Positions 21,353-29,424 of a DNA stretch of 64,000 nucleotides are shown one piece after another. The translations under genes were made by a program, and so were the position numbers. The stretch's first letter is position 1. Each line of letters opens with the position of its first letter. The notes under the pieces were generated by a model. The model saw only the letters and a program-made list of their open reading frames with translations. It was not told the DNA's origin and did no database searches. Source of the stretch: Halomonas ventosae (lineage in GTDB: Bacteria > Pseudomonadota > Gammaproteobacteria > Pseudomonadales > Halomonadaceae); assembly GCF_004361885.1 (NCBI RefSeq), contig NZ_SNWH01000004.1:1-64000 (forward strand), written 5' to 3'.

Positions 21353-22222
21353 TTATCGACCCAGCGCCGCATGCAGAGGTGAGCGATTCAGGCCGCGTGC
21401 CTTGAAGGCCTGCCAGCCGTCGGGAAGCTCGACCAAAAGCCGGTCTGCCGCTGCCTCGTCATCTAGCCAGGCAAAGATGCAGGCACCCGTGCCGGTCAAC
21501 ATGGCCGGGGTTCGGCTCTCCAGCCAATCGAGGGCACGCGCCACCTCGGGGTAGAGTTTCCGTACGGTAGGCTCGCAGTCGTTGCGCCAGCTTGACGCTC
21601 CCTCCTGCAGGGCGCGCGCCATAGTAATCGGGGGGGTATGGCGTGTCAATTGCGGCGCCCCGAACACCGCCTGGGTGGCGACCGTCACGCCGGGGTGGAT
21701 CACCACGAACCACGGGGTGTCGAGCGCGATCGGAGTGAGGTGTTCGCCGATTCCTTCGGCCCAGGCGGCATGCCCATGCACGAACACCGGGACGTCGGCC
21801 CCCAGGCTGAGGCCGAGCTCGGCCAGCGGCGCAAGCTCAAGGCCGAGTCCCCACAGGGCATCGAGGCCGAGCAGGGTGGTGGCGGCATCAGAGCTGCCGC
21901 CACCCAGGCCGCCGCCCAGAGGCAGACGCTTCTCCAGATGCAGGTCGGCGCCGAGCCGACAGCCGCTTGCCTCCTTCAGCAGGCGGGCTGCACGCAGGAT
22001 CAGGTTCGTCTCGTCGGGCACCCCGGGCAGGGTCGGTGTGAGGCGCAGCTCGCCATCTTTGCGGCTGCGCAGACTGAGGGTGTCGCCGTGATCCAGGAAC
22101 TGGAACAGCGTCTGCAGCTCGTGGTAGCCATCCGGCCGTCGGCCGGTGATGTGCAGTAGGCGGTTGAGTTTAGCCGGCGCCGGTAGCACCCGTGTCTGGG
22201 TAAGGTGGCTGGTCGGTGACAT
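21353..22222 (-). CDS. ispE: 4-diphosphocytidyl-2-C-methyl-D-erythritol kinase
   Basis: GHMP kinase of the MEP isoprenoid pathway. The protein is 289 aa from this start. N-terminal PAPAKLNRLLHITGRRPDGY provides substrate contacts, and the ATP-binding PLGGGLGGGSSDAAT is the GHMP signature (about 95-109). Two close starts exist: ATG 22222 (MSPTSHL), one base after the lolB stop, and ATG 22231 (MTDMSPT), overlapping lolB. I prefer 22222 but cannot exclude the other, as neither has a strong ribosome site. It belongs to the overlapping TPR lipoprotein-lolB-ispE run, so translation is probably coupled. Confidence 0.95.
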   Translation of the reverse strand: MSPTSHLTQTRVLPAPAKLNRLLHITGRRPDGYHELQTLFQFLDHGDTLSLRSRKDGELRLTPTLPGVPDETNLILRAARLLKEASGCRLGADLHLEKRLPLGGGLGGGSSDAATTLLGLDALWGLGLELAPLAELGLSLGADVPVFVHGHAAWAEGIGEHLTPIALDTPWFVVIHPGVTVATQAVFGAPQLTRHTPPITMARALQEGASSWRNDCEPTVRKLYPEVARALDWLESRTPAMLTGTGACIFAWLDDEAAADRLLVELPDGWQAFKARGLNRSPLHAALGR

Positions 22223-22223
22223 G

Positions 22224-22838
22224 TCAGTCATCGAGGACCGGGCGCCAGTCGGTGACGACCAGGGTGACCTTAAGATCGTCATAGCTCATCACCAGGCGCC
22301 GGGGCAGCCAGAGATCGGCGACGCGTACCCAGTCACGGTAGGCGATCTCCCAGCCATCCTGCTCGAGAAGACGGGGAAAGCCCAGTGCGTCCTTTTCCAG
22401 TCGGTAGGGGCTGTCCTGGGCTGGCAAGCCACGAATCCAGTCCGAGAGGGCACTGACGGGTAACGACCAACCCAGCTGCTGGGCCATCAACGCCTCCGGG
22501 GTCGCGGCCTCGAAGCGGCCCTCGGCGGTGGTCAGTGAGAAGCGTCCCTCGCGACCCTCCAAGGTGCTGCGCCCGCTGCCGAAGGGGCCGCTGATCAGCA
22601 GCCGGTAGTAAAACGGGTGCTGGCTCCAGTCCAGGTTGGCGCTGGTGGCCTGCTCGGGGGTGCGCAGACCAGCCTTGCCGACCAGTACCCAGGTGTCGAG
22701 TTCGGCGATGCGTTCGGCCTGGGCGGCCCATTGTCCGGCGACACGCTGCTCGCCCTTGGTAGTGAGAGGCTGGCCTGCACAGCCGGCCAGCCAGGCCAAG
22801 GCGAGCAGCAGGGCCAGCAGTCGCGGCAGTGTGGTCAT
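22224..22838 (-). CDS. lolB: Outer-membrane lipoprotein localisation protein LolB
   Basis: Accepts lipoproteins from LolA and inserts them in the outer membrane. The protein is 204 aa, with a lipoprotein signal peptide ending in LAGC (acylated Cys20). The LolB beta-barrel-like fold follows, with the characteristic W-x-L-x-GKAGLRTP segment and a hydrophobic loop around PFYYRLLISGPFGSG. Its start overlaps the upstream TPR lipoprotein gene by 4 bases, and ispE follows immediately. Confidence 0.94.
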   Translation of the reverse strand: MTTLPRLLALLLALAWLAGCAGQPLTTKGEQRVAGQWAAQAERIAELDTWVLVGKAGLRTPEQATSANLDWSQHPFYYRLLISGPFGSGRSTLEGREGRFSLTTAEGRFEAATPEALMAQQLGWSLPVSALSDWIRGLPAQDSPYRLEKDALGFPRLLEQDGWEIAYRDWVRVADLWLPRRLVMSYDDLKVTLVVTDWRPVLDD

Positions 22839-24625
22839 GGCGAGGTCCGTTCGTTGCGGTCAGTCGGCACGTTCTGGGCGTCGAGTTCAGGGTAGCGTTG
22901 CAGCAGCTCGTCGATCAGCGGTCGCTCCTCGAAGCGCTGCCGGGCCTGATCGAGCAGTTCACGGGCGCGCTGTTCCTCACCCAGCGCCCAGAGTACCTCG
23001 ATCAGGTGGGCAGCAACTTCCTGGTCGGGCATCGCCGCCCAGGCGCGCTCGAGCCAGACCAGGGCGCCTTCGGCATCGCCCTGGCGATAGCGGACCCAGC
23101 CCAGGCTGTCGAGGATGGCCGGATTATCGGGCTCCAGCGCGTGGGCCCGCTCGATCAGCGCGCGTGCCTCGTCCAGGCGGCCTTCCACATCGGCATCGGC
23201 AAGCGTATAGCCCAGGGAGTTGAGGGCGTTGGCATTGGTTGGATCAGTGGCGATGATATGCCGAAGGTCGGCCTCCATGGTGACGAGATCGCCATCGGCA
23301 ACGGCGCGCATGGCCCGCAGGTAGCGTAGCTGGGTGTCATCGGGTCGCCGGTCGAGTTGACTGTCAAGCAGGACATCGGCCTGCTCGCCGAGGCCGGCCT
23401 TGTCGAGCAGCTCGACCTCCAGGGCAACCAGGTCGCTGGAGTAGGATGCGTGGCGCAGCCGCTCGAGGCGCAGGAAGGCGCGTGCGTCGAGCAGCCGGTC
23501 GTTGTCGATCAGCATGCGGGCCGCGTTCATGCGGGCGGTCAGGAACTGCTCGCCCTCGGGCACCTGGCGGTAATACAGCAGGGCGTTGTCGATCTCGCCC
23601 TCTTCCTCGGCGATGGCACCCAGCAGCAGGAGGGCCAGCGCCGGGGCCGTGTCATCGCCGACCAGCGGCAGCAGCAGCCGGCGTGCCGGGGGCGCATACC
23701 CTTCCGCCAGGAAGAGTCGTGCCAGGCCCAGGCGCAGCTGGGGGTCTTCGCCATGCTCGTCGAGCAAGGCATTGGTGGTGGTCTCGGCGGCCTCGATACC
23801 ACCCAGCCGGATCTCGGCGCGTGCCAGCAGCAACATCAGACGCGGGTCGCCGGGCGCCACCTCCAGGCCACGTTGTGCCGCCGAGCGAGCCTGAGAGGGG
23901 GCATCGGCTTCAAGGGCCAGGCGAGCACGAATCCGCCATAGATCGGGAAGCTCGGGGGCTTGTCGGGCGAGGCGCGCCAACCGCTGCTCGGCCGCTGCGC
24001 GCTCGCCGGCGGCGGCCTCCAGCAGGGCAGCGGCCAGTTCGCTGTCGGGACGATTCTCGCCGCTACTGGCCAGGTGCCTGCGCATTCTGGCCAGTAGCGG
24101 TGCCGGGTCGGTGCCGGACTCGAGGGCGCTCTCAACAAAGCCGGTCAGATCTTCCTGCGCACCTCGCGAGATGGCCTCCAGGCGCTGCGCCAGTGCGTCA
24201 TCCCAGTCGCCACGCAGGATGGCGAGACTAGCGAGCAGGCGGGCAGGTGCGTCGTCCTGGGGGGCCAGAGACTGCCAGCGCCGTGCGGTTTCCTCGAGCA
24301 ACCCGGGGTTCTCGCTGAGCCGAGCCGCCAGCGCGGCTCGTTCGGCGAGGGAGGGCGAGTGATAGCGCTCGGCGACGTCGAGAAAGCCGCGGGTGGCTCG
24401 CGGGTAGTCGCCGCGCTGGCCGGCCAGTTCGGCTACCAGCAGCCGGGAGAGGCCGTCGGCATCCAGCCCGCGGCTGACCGGCGGTGCTTCCGCCATGGGA
24501 TCCTGGGAGGGGATGGCGGGCGAGGAGGCTCCCGGCAGGCCTTGACAGCCAGCAAGTAGGGACGCCAGCGCCAATGGCGCCAGTGGCAGACTTTGCAGGA
24601 TTTGAAGGAGCGTTACGCGGAGCAT
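22835..24625 (-). CDS. TPR-repeat lipoprotein
   Basis: Predicted outer-membrane-anchored lipoprotein of 596 aa. Signal peptide MLRVTLLQILQSLPLAPLAL ends in LLAGC (Cys27). Almost the whole mature part is helical tetratricopeptide repeats rich in Ala, Leu and Glu. The C-terminal repeats are the clearest, for example ANALNSLGYTLAD and PAILDSLGWVRYRQGD. A homologue occupies the same place, divergent from hemA and before lolB, in pseudomonads; its role is not established as far as I know. The frame is open to 24769, but the ATG at 24625 starts the lipoprotein signal. The stop overlaps lolB by ATGA, which could hint at a link to lipoprotein or outer-membrane biogenesis (inference). Confidence 0.9.
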   Translation of the reverse strand: MLRVTLLQILQSLPLAPLALASLLAGCQGLPGASSPAIPSQDPMAEAPPVSRGLDADGLSRLLVAELAGQRGDYPRATRGFLDVAERYHSPSLAERAALAARLSENPGLLEETARRWQSLAPQDDAPARLLASLAILRGDWDDALAQRLEAISRGAQEDLTGFVESALESGTDPAPLLARMRRHLASSGENRPDSELAAALLEAAAGERAAAEQRLARLARQAPELPDLWRIRARLALEADAPSQARSAAQRGLEVAPGDPRLMLLLARAEIRLGGIEAAETTTNALLDEHGEDPQLRLGLARLFLAEGYAPPARRLLLPLVGDDTAPALALLLLGAIAEEEGEIDNALLYYRQVPEGEQFLTARMNAARMLIDNDRLLDARAFLRLERLRHASYSSDLVALEVELLDKAGLGEQADVLLDSQLDRRPDDTQLRYLRAMRAVADGDLVTMEADLRHIIATDPTNANALNSLGYTLADADVEGRLDEARALIERAHALEPDNPAILDSLGWVRYRQGDAEGALVWLERAWAAMPDQEVAAHLIEVLWALGEEQRARELLDQARQRFEERPLIDELLQRYPELDAQNVPTDRNERTSP

Positions 24626-24826
24626 GCGCGTCTCGTGCCAGAGGGCGAGAGGCCAGCATAACGGCTTGACTCCGCTGGGCAAAGCATGATCCCGCTTATG
24701 GCATGTCATGGCGCGCCCGATGGATGGCCTGTGGTAGAGTATGGCGCTTCGAGGATGGGCGGTCCGCATCGGCGGACATCACCTTGCGCCTCTGCCGAAA
24801 CCACGACTCGCGAAGACGCTGAACGC

Positions 24827-26095
24827 ATGACGCTTCTTGCCCTGGGTATCAATCACCGTACCGCCGCCATCGAGGTGCGTGAGCAGGTCGCCTTCTCGCC
24901 GACACAGCTGGCGTCGGCGTTGGCCGAGTTGCGTGCGCTGCCGACGGTGCGCGAGGCGGCGGTGCTTTCCACCTGCAACCGTACCGAGCTCTATTGTGTC
25001 ACCGATACTGTCGGCGAGCGCGAGATCCTCGATTGGCTGGGTCGCTTCCATGGCCTGAGCGTGGAGGAGCTGCTGGGCTGTGCCTACCACTTCCACGACA
25101 ATGAGGCGGCCCGGCACCTGATGCGGGTGGCGGTGGGCCTGGACTCCATGGTGCTGGGCGAGCCGCAGATTCTGGGCCAGCTCAAGGAGGCCTACCAGGC
25201 GGCCCGTCGGGCCCATGGCCTGGGCGGCGAGCTGGAGGATCTGTTCCAGAACACCTTCGCCGTGGCCAAGCAGGTGCGAACCGAGACGGGCATCGGTCGC
25301 AACCCGGTGTCAGTGGCCTATGCGGCGGTGAGCCTGGCCAGCCGAATCTTCGGTGACTTCACACGCTCGCGGGCGCTGTTGATCGGTGCTGGCGAGACCA
25401 TCGAGTTGGTGGCGCGCCACCTCCACGAGGCGGGGGTGCGCCGGCTTACCGTGGCCAACCGTACCCATGAAAGGGCCGAGGCCGTATCCGGCCCGCTAGG
25501 CGGCCAGGCGATCACCCTCGATGCGATTCCCGAGGCACTGGCCGAGGCGGATATCGTGATTTCCTCGACTGCCGCACCCTTGCCGATCCTCGGCAAAGGC
25601 ATGGTCGAGCGGGCACTCAAGAAGCGCCGCCACCGCCCGGTGTTCATGGTCGACATCGCCGTGCCCCGGGATATCGAGCCCGAGGTGGGTGAGCTCAGCG
25701 ATGTCTTCCTCTATACCGTCGATGATCTTCAGGAGGTCATCGAGGAGAACCGCCGGCATCGCCAGGTGGCCGCCGACCAGGCCGAGTCGCTGATCGAGCA
25801 AGGCGTGGACCACTGGCAGCATGCGCGGCGCATCCGCAGTGGCGGCGAGCTGATCCGCGACGTGCGCGCTCGCGGCGAGGCCATGCGCGAGCTCTCCGAG
25901 CGGCAGGCTCTGGCCCGCCTGGCCCGCGGCGAGGACCCCGAACTGGTGATCCGCCGCCTGGCCCATCAGTTGACCAACCGGCTGATGCATCGCCCTACCG
26001 TGGCGATGCGCGAGGCGGCTTCCCGGGAGCGTCATGACCTGCTGGAGGCCGCCACCACTTTGTTGCTGGATGAATCCACCGACCACTCCCGATAG
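24827..26095 (+). CDS. hemA: Glutamyl-tRNA reductase
   Basis: First committed step of tetrapyrrole synthesis: glutamyl-tRNA to glutamate-1-semialdehyde with NADPH. The protein is 422 aa. Catalytic Cys50 lies in STCNRTELY. The NADPH-binding domain has LLIGAGETIELVARHL near 185-200, and a C-terminal helical dimerisation domain follows. The frame is open from 24686, but MTLLALGINHRTA at 24827 is the canonical N terminus. It is divergent from the TPR lipoprotein gene and leads the hemA-prfA-prmC group, the common gammaproteobacterial order. Confidence 0.97.
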   Translation: MTLLALGINHRTAAIEVREQVAFSPTQLASALAELRALPTVREAAVLSTCNRTELYCVTDTVGEREILDWLGRFHGLSVEELLGCAYHFHDNEAARHLMRVAVGLDSMVLGEPQILGQLKEAYQAARRAHGLGGELEDLFQNTFAVAKQVRTETGIGRNPVSVAYAAVSLASRIFGDFTRSRALLIGAGETIELVARHLHEAGVRRLTVANRTHERAEAVSGPLGGQAITLDAIPEALAEADIVISSTAAPLPILGKGMVERALKKRRHRPVFMVDIAVPRDIEPEVGELSDVFLYTVDDLQEVIEENRRHRQVAADQAESLIEQGVDHWQHARRIRSGGELIRDVRARGEAMRELSERQALARLARGEDPELVIRRLAHQLTNRLMHRPTVAMREAASRERHDLLEAATTLLLDESTDHSR

Positions 26096-26104
26096 GATGC
26101 GCCG

Positions 26105-27199
26105 ATGAAAGCCACCCTGCGCCAGCGCCTCGATGCCTTCGTCGAGCGCTTCGAGGAGCTTTCCGCTTTGCTGGCGGAGCCCGAGGTGATCAGCGACCAG
26201 ACCCGCTTTCGCGACTACTCGCGGGAATACGCCGAGCTTGAACCCCTGGTAGAGGCCTGGCGCGAGTATCGCGCCGTGGAGGCCGACATTGCTTCCGCCG
26301 AGCAGCTGCTCGGCGATGCCGATGCCGAGATGCGCGAGCTGGCCGAGCTCGAGCGCGACGCGGGCCGCGACAGGCTGGAGGCCCTTGAAACCCGACTCAA
26401 GCAGCTGCTGGTGCCCCGCGACCCCGACGACCGGCGCAATGTCTTCCTCGAGATCCGTGCCGGCACTGGCGGCGACGAGGCGGCGCTGTTCGCCGGCGAT
26501 CTCTTTCGCATGTACGCCCGCTATGCCGAGCAGCACGGCTGGAAGGTCGAGGTGGTCAGCGCCAGCCATGGAGAGCAGGGCGGCTACAAGGAGATCATCT
26601 CGCGGATCAAGGGCGAGGGCGTCTATGCGCGGCTCAAGTTCGAGTCTGGCGCCCACCGGGTGCAGCGCGTGCCGGCCACCGAATCCCAGGGGCGTATCCA
26701 TACCTCCGCCTGCACGGTGGCGGTGATGCCCGAGGCCGACGAGGTGGTTGACATCGATATCGACCCGAATGATCTGCGGGTGGATACCTTCCGCTCCAGC
26801 GGCGCCGGCGGCCAGCACGTCAACACCACTGACTCCGCCATCCGCATCACCCACTTGCCCAGCGGCGTGGTGGTGGAGTGCCAGGAGGAGCGCAGCCAGC
26901 ACAAGAATCGCGCCAAGGCGATGGCGTTGCTCGCCGCCAGACTCAAGCAGTCAGCGGTGGCCAGCCAGCGCCAGCAGCAGGCCGATGCCCGGCGTTCGCT
27001 GGTGGGCTCCGGTGATCGCAGCGAGCGTATCCGCACCTACAATTTCCCCCAGGGGCGGGTCACCGACCACCGCATCAACCTGACGCTCTATAAGCTCGCC
27101 GAGGTGGTCAGCGGCGAGCAGCTCGACGCCGTGATCGAGCCGCTGATCCACGAGTATCAAGCCGAACAGCTCGCGGCCCTCCAGCAGGACGCCGGATGA
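26105..27199 (+). CDS. prfA: Peptide chain release factor 1
   Basis: Reads UAA and UAG and triggers peptide release on the ribosome. The protein is 364 aa. The peptidyl-hydrolysis motif GGQ lies at 235-237 ([14 protein letters not shown]). The codon-recognition loop contains a PAT-type motif (RVPATESQG, near 195), which marks RF1 rather than RF2. It starts 9 bases after the hemA stop, and prmC, encoding its methyltransferase, overlaps its 3' end. Confidence 0.97.
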   Translation: MKATLRQRLDAFVERFEELSALLAEPEVISDQTRFRDYSREYAELEPLVEAWREYRAVEADIASAEQLLGDADAEMRELAELERDAGRDRLEALETRLKQLLVPRDPDDRRNVFLEIRAGTGGDEAALFAGDLFRMYARYAEQHGWKVEVVSASHGEQGGYKEIISRIKGEGVYARLKFESGAHRVQRVPATESQGRIHTSACTVAVMPEADEVVDIDIDPNDLRVDTFRSSGAGGQHVNTTDSAIRITHLPSGVVVECQEERSQHKNRAKAMALLAARLKQSAVASQRQQQADARRSLVGSGDRSERIRTYNFPQGRVTDHRINLTLYKLAEVVSGEQLDAVIEPLIHEYQAEQLAALQQDAG

Positions 27200-28071
27200 C
27201 CTTCGACACCCTGCTGGCGCGGGCCGCTCGGCGCCTCGCTGACGCCGGCTCGCCGAGCGCGCGGCTGGATGCCGAGGTGCTGCTCTGCCACGTGCTGGAT
27301 GTCGATCGCACCTGGCTCTACACCTGGGGCGACCGCCAGGCGCCGAGCCTTGAGCGGGCCCGCTTCGAGGCGCTGCTGGCAGCCCGCGCCGTGGGGTGCC
27401 CGGTGGCCTATTTGACCGGCGAGCGGGAGTTCTGGGGGCTGCGGCTGGCCACTTCGTCGCACACCCTGATTCCCCGTCCCGACACCGAGCAGCTGGTGGA
27501 AGCGGCTCTGGCGCATGCTGCCTCTCCGCGTGGGCGACTGCTGGATCTAGGCACCGGCACCGGCGCCATCGCCCTGGCCTTCGCCAGCGAGCGACCCGGC
27601 TGGTCGGTGGTCGGCATCGACCTGAGCCCCGAGGCGGTGGCCCTGGCCCGGCACAATGCCGAGCGCCTCGCCATCGGCAACGTCGACTTCCGCGTGGGTG
27701 ACTGGTTCACGGGGCTGGACCATGAAGAGAGTGTCGAGCGCTTCACGCTCATCGTCTCCAATCCGCCCTATATCGCCGCGGACGACCCGCACCTGGCGCG
27801 GGGCGATCTGCGCTTCGAGCCGCGCGGCGCCCTGGTAGCCGCCGAGCAGGGGCTGGCCGACCTGCGCCATCTGGTGGTCGAGGCCCGTGGCCATCTTGTC
27901 CCTGGTGGCTGGCTGCTGCTCGAGCATGGCCATGGCCAGGGAGCGGCGGTGCGTGAAGCCCTCGCCGATGCCGGCTATGGGGAGACGGCGACGCTTCGCG
28001 ACATCGGCGGCCATGACCGGGTCAGCCTGGGCCGCCAGGTTCAGGGCGAGACTGGAGCAAGACTGACGTGA
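27196..28071 (+). CDS. prmC: Peptide chain release factor N5-glutamine methyltransferase
   Basis: Methylates the Gln of the GGQ motif in release factors, using S-adenosylmethionine. The protein is 291 aa. An N-terminal helical domain recognises the factor. The Rossmann domain has [14 protein letters not shown] near 115-128 and the substrate-clamping NPPY at 189-192. Its ATG overlaps the prfA stop by 4 bases. Its own TGA shares its last base with a short reading frame leading into lrp. Confidence 0.97.
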   Translation: MTFDTLLARAARRLADAGSPSARLDAEVLLCHVLDVDRTWLYTWGDRQAPSLERARFEALLAARAVGCPVAYLTGEREFWGLRLATSSHTLIPRPDTEQLVEAALAHAASPRGRLLDLGTGTGAIALAFASERPGWSVVGIDLSPEAVALARHNAERLAIGNVDFRVGDWFTGLDHEESVERFTLIVSNPPYIAADDPHLARGDLRFEPRGALVAAEQGLADLRHLVVEARGHLVPGGWLLLEHGHGQGAAVREALADAGYGETATLRDIGGHDRVSLGRQVQGETGARLT

Positions 28072-28127
28072 TGTGGTACATCTTGAGCAGCAAAAAACAC
28101 TACGTCGCGTTGCCTTTGCCTAGATGA
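28071..28127 (+). CDS. Possible 18-codon coupling/leader ORF between prmC and lrp
   Basis: ATG 28071 overlaps the prmC TGA by one base (TGATG). The frame [18 protein letters not shown] then ends in a TGA (28125-28127) that overlaps the lrp ATG (28124) as ATGA. It fills exactly the 52-bp gap. The lrp start has no Shine-Dalgarno sequence in the bases before it (TTGCCTTTGCCTAG), so ribosomes terminating here could re-start on lrp. No homology is recognised, and coincidence is possible for such a short frame. Confidence 0.3.
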   Translation: MWYILSSKKHYVALPLPR

Positions 28128-28624
28128 AACCCAAGACTCGCTCGCTTGACCGCATCGACCTCAAGATCCTGCGCGCTCTGCAGGAGAATGCCCGCATCTC
28201 CTATGTCGACCTGGCCTCTCGGGTCGGGCTTTCCACCACGCCCTGCCTGGAGCGTGTCAAGCGCCTGGAGCGCGCCGGCATCATCCGCGGCTACAAGGCG
28301 CTGCTCGATCCCCGGGCGCTCAAGGCCAACCTGCTGGTGTTCGTCGAGATCAGCCTGGAGACCCATTCGCCGGCAGTGTTCGACGAGTTTCGCCGCGCCG
28401 TGGCCAGGCTGCCGCAGATCCAGGAGTGTCACCTGGTCTCGGGGCAGTTCGACTACATACTCAAGTGCCGGATTCCCGAGATGTCCGCCTACCGCCAGCT
28501 GCTCGGCGACGTGGTGCTGACCCTGCCGGGGGTCAAGGAGTCCAAGAGCTACGTGGTGATGGAGGAGGTCAAGGAGGACGTCAGCCTGCGCGTGCCCGAC
28601 ATCGAGGAGTTCGAAGAGAAGTGA
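28124..28624 (+). CDS. lrp: Leucine-responsive regulatory protein family regulator
   Basis: Transcription factor of the Lrp/AsnC family. The protein is 166 aa. An N-terminal winged helix includes LDRIDLKILRALQENARIS and the recognition segment SRVGLSTTPCLERVKRLE. A C-terminal RAM (ligand and assembly) domain includes ECHLVSGQFDYILK. Several stretches (CLERV, LVFVEI, IQECHLVSG, YVVMEEVK) match enterobacterial Lrp so closely that orthology is likely. It lies inside the hemA-prfA-prmC-moeB group and has no clear ribosome site, so it may be translated by coupling to the upstream frame. In E. coli, Lrp controls gltBD and amino-acid genes; the same targets here would be inference. Confidence 0.9.
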   Translation: MKPKTRSLDRIDLKILRALQENARISYVDLASRVGLSTTPCLERVKRLERAGIIRGYKALLDPRALKANLLVFVEISLETHSPAVFDEFRRAVARLPQIQECHLVSGQFDYILKCRIPEMSAYRQLLGDVVLTLPGVKESKSYVVMEEVKEDVSLRVPDIEEFEEK

Positions 28625-28632
28625 GCCCATTG

Positions 28633-29394
28633 ATGGATGACCAGGCCCTGCTGCGCTACAGCCGCCAGATCATGCTCGACCCGATCGATATCGCCGGCCA
28701 GCAGCGACTGCTGGCTGGTCATGCCCTGGTGATCGGCGCTGGCGGGCTGGGCTCGCCGGTGGCCCTCTACCTGGCGGCCGCCGGCCTGGGTCGATTGACC
28801 CTGGCCGACGCCGACGAGGTCGAGCTCTCCAACCTGCAGCGTCAGATCGCTCACGCCACTGCCGACCTCGGCCGCAACAAGGCCGAGTCGGCCCGGGAGG
28901 CGGCACTGGCTCTCAATCCCGGCTGCTGCATCCACGCCCTCACCGCGCATCTCGACGGCGAGGCGCTGGCGCAGGCGGTCGCCGCGGCCGATGTGGTGCT
29001 CGACTGTACCGACCGCTTCTCCAGCCGCTATGCCATCAACGCCGCTTGCCAGGCGGCGCGGGTACCGCTGGTCTCCGGGGCGGCGATCCGCTTCTCCGGG
29101 CAGCTCGCGGTCTTCGACGCTCGCGACCCCGACTCGCCCTGCTATGCCTGCCTCTATCCGCCCGAGGGAGCAGCGAGTGGCGAGGGCGACGAGGCGCTGA
29201 GCTGCGCCGAGAGCGGTGTGGTGGCGCCCCTGGTGGGGCTGATCGGCAGCTTCCAGGCACTGGAGGCGATCAAGCTGGTCAGCGGCGCGGGCACCCCCCA
29301 TCGCGGGCTTTCCACCTTCGACGGCCTCGCTGGCCAGTGGCGCCACTTCCGGGTGCTGCGCGACCCCGCCTGCACGGTCTGTGGGAAGGCCTGA
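28633..29394 (+). CDS. moeB: Molybdopterin-synthase adenylyltransferase
   Basis: Adenylates the C terminus of MoaD so that sulfur can be loaded for molybdopterin synthesis. The protein is 253 aa. The nucleotide-binding GAGGLGSPVALYLAAAG segment (near 37-53) includes GxGxxG. An Arg finger lies in SNLQRQI, and a zinc site is formed by CYACLYP near 173 and CTVC at the C terminus. A GTG at 28621 overlapping the lrp stop (GTGA) would add four residues; I chose ATG 28633 because the family usually begins close to the LLRYSRQI motif. It is convergent with bauA. Confidence 0.93.
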   Translation: MDDQALLRYSRQIMLDPIDIAGQQRLLAGHALVIGAGGLGSPVALYLAAAGLGRLTLADADEVELSNLQRQIAHATADLGRNKAESAREAALALNPGCCIHALTAHLDGEALAQAVAAADVVLDCTDRFSSRYAINAACQAARVPLVSGAAIRFSGQLAVFDARDPDSPCYACLYPPEGAASGEGDEALSCAESGVVAPLVGLIGSFQALEAIKLVSGAGTPHRGLSTFDGLAGQWRHFRVLRDPACTVCGKA

Positions 29395-29424
29395 GGCGAG
29401 GTCGATGCTCCCTGGGGCTGCACG

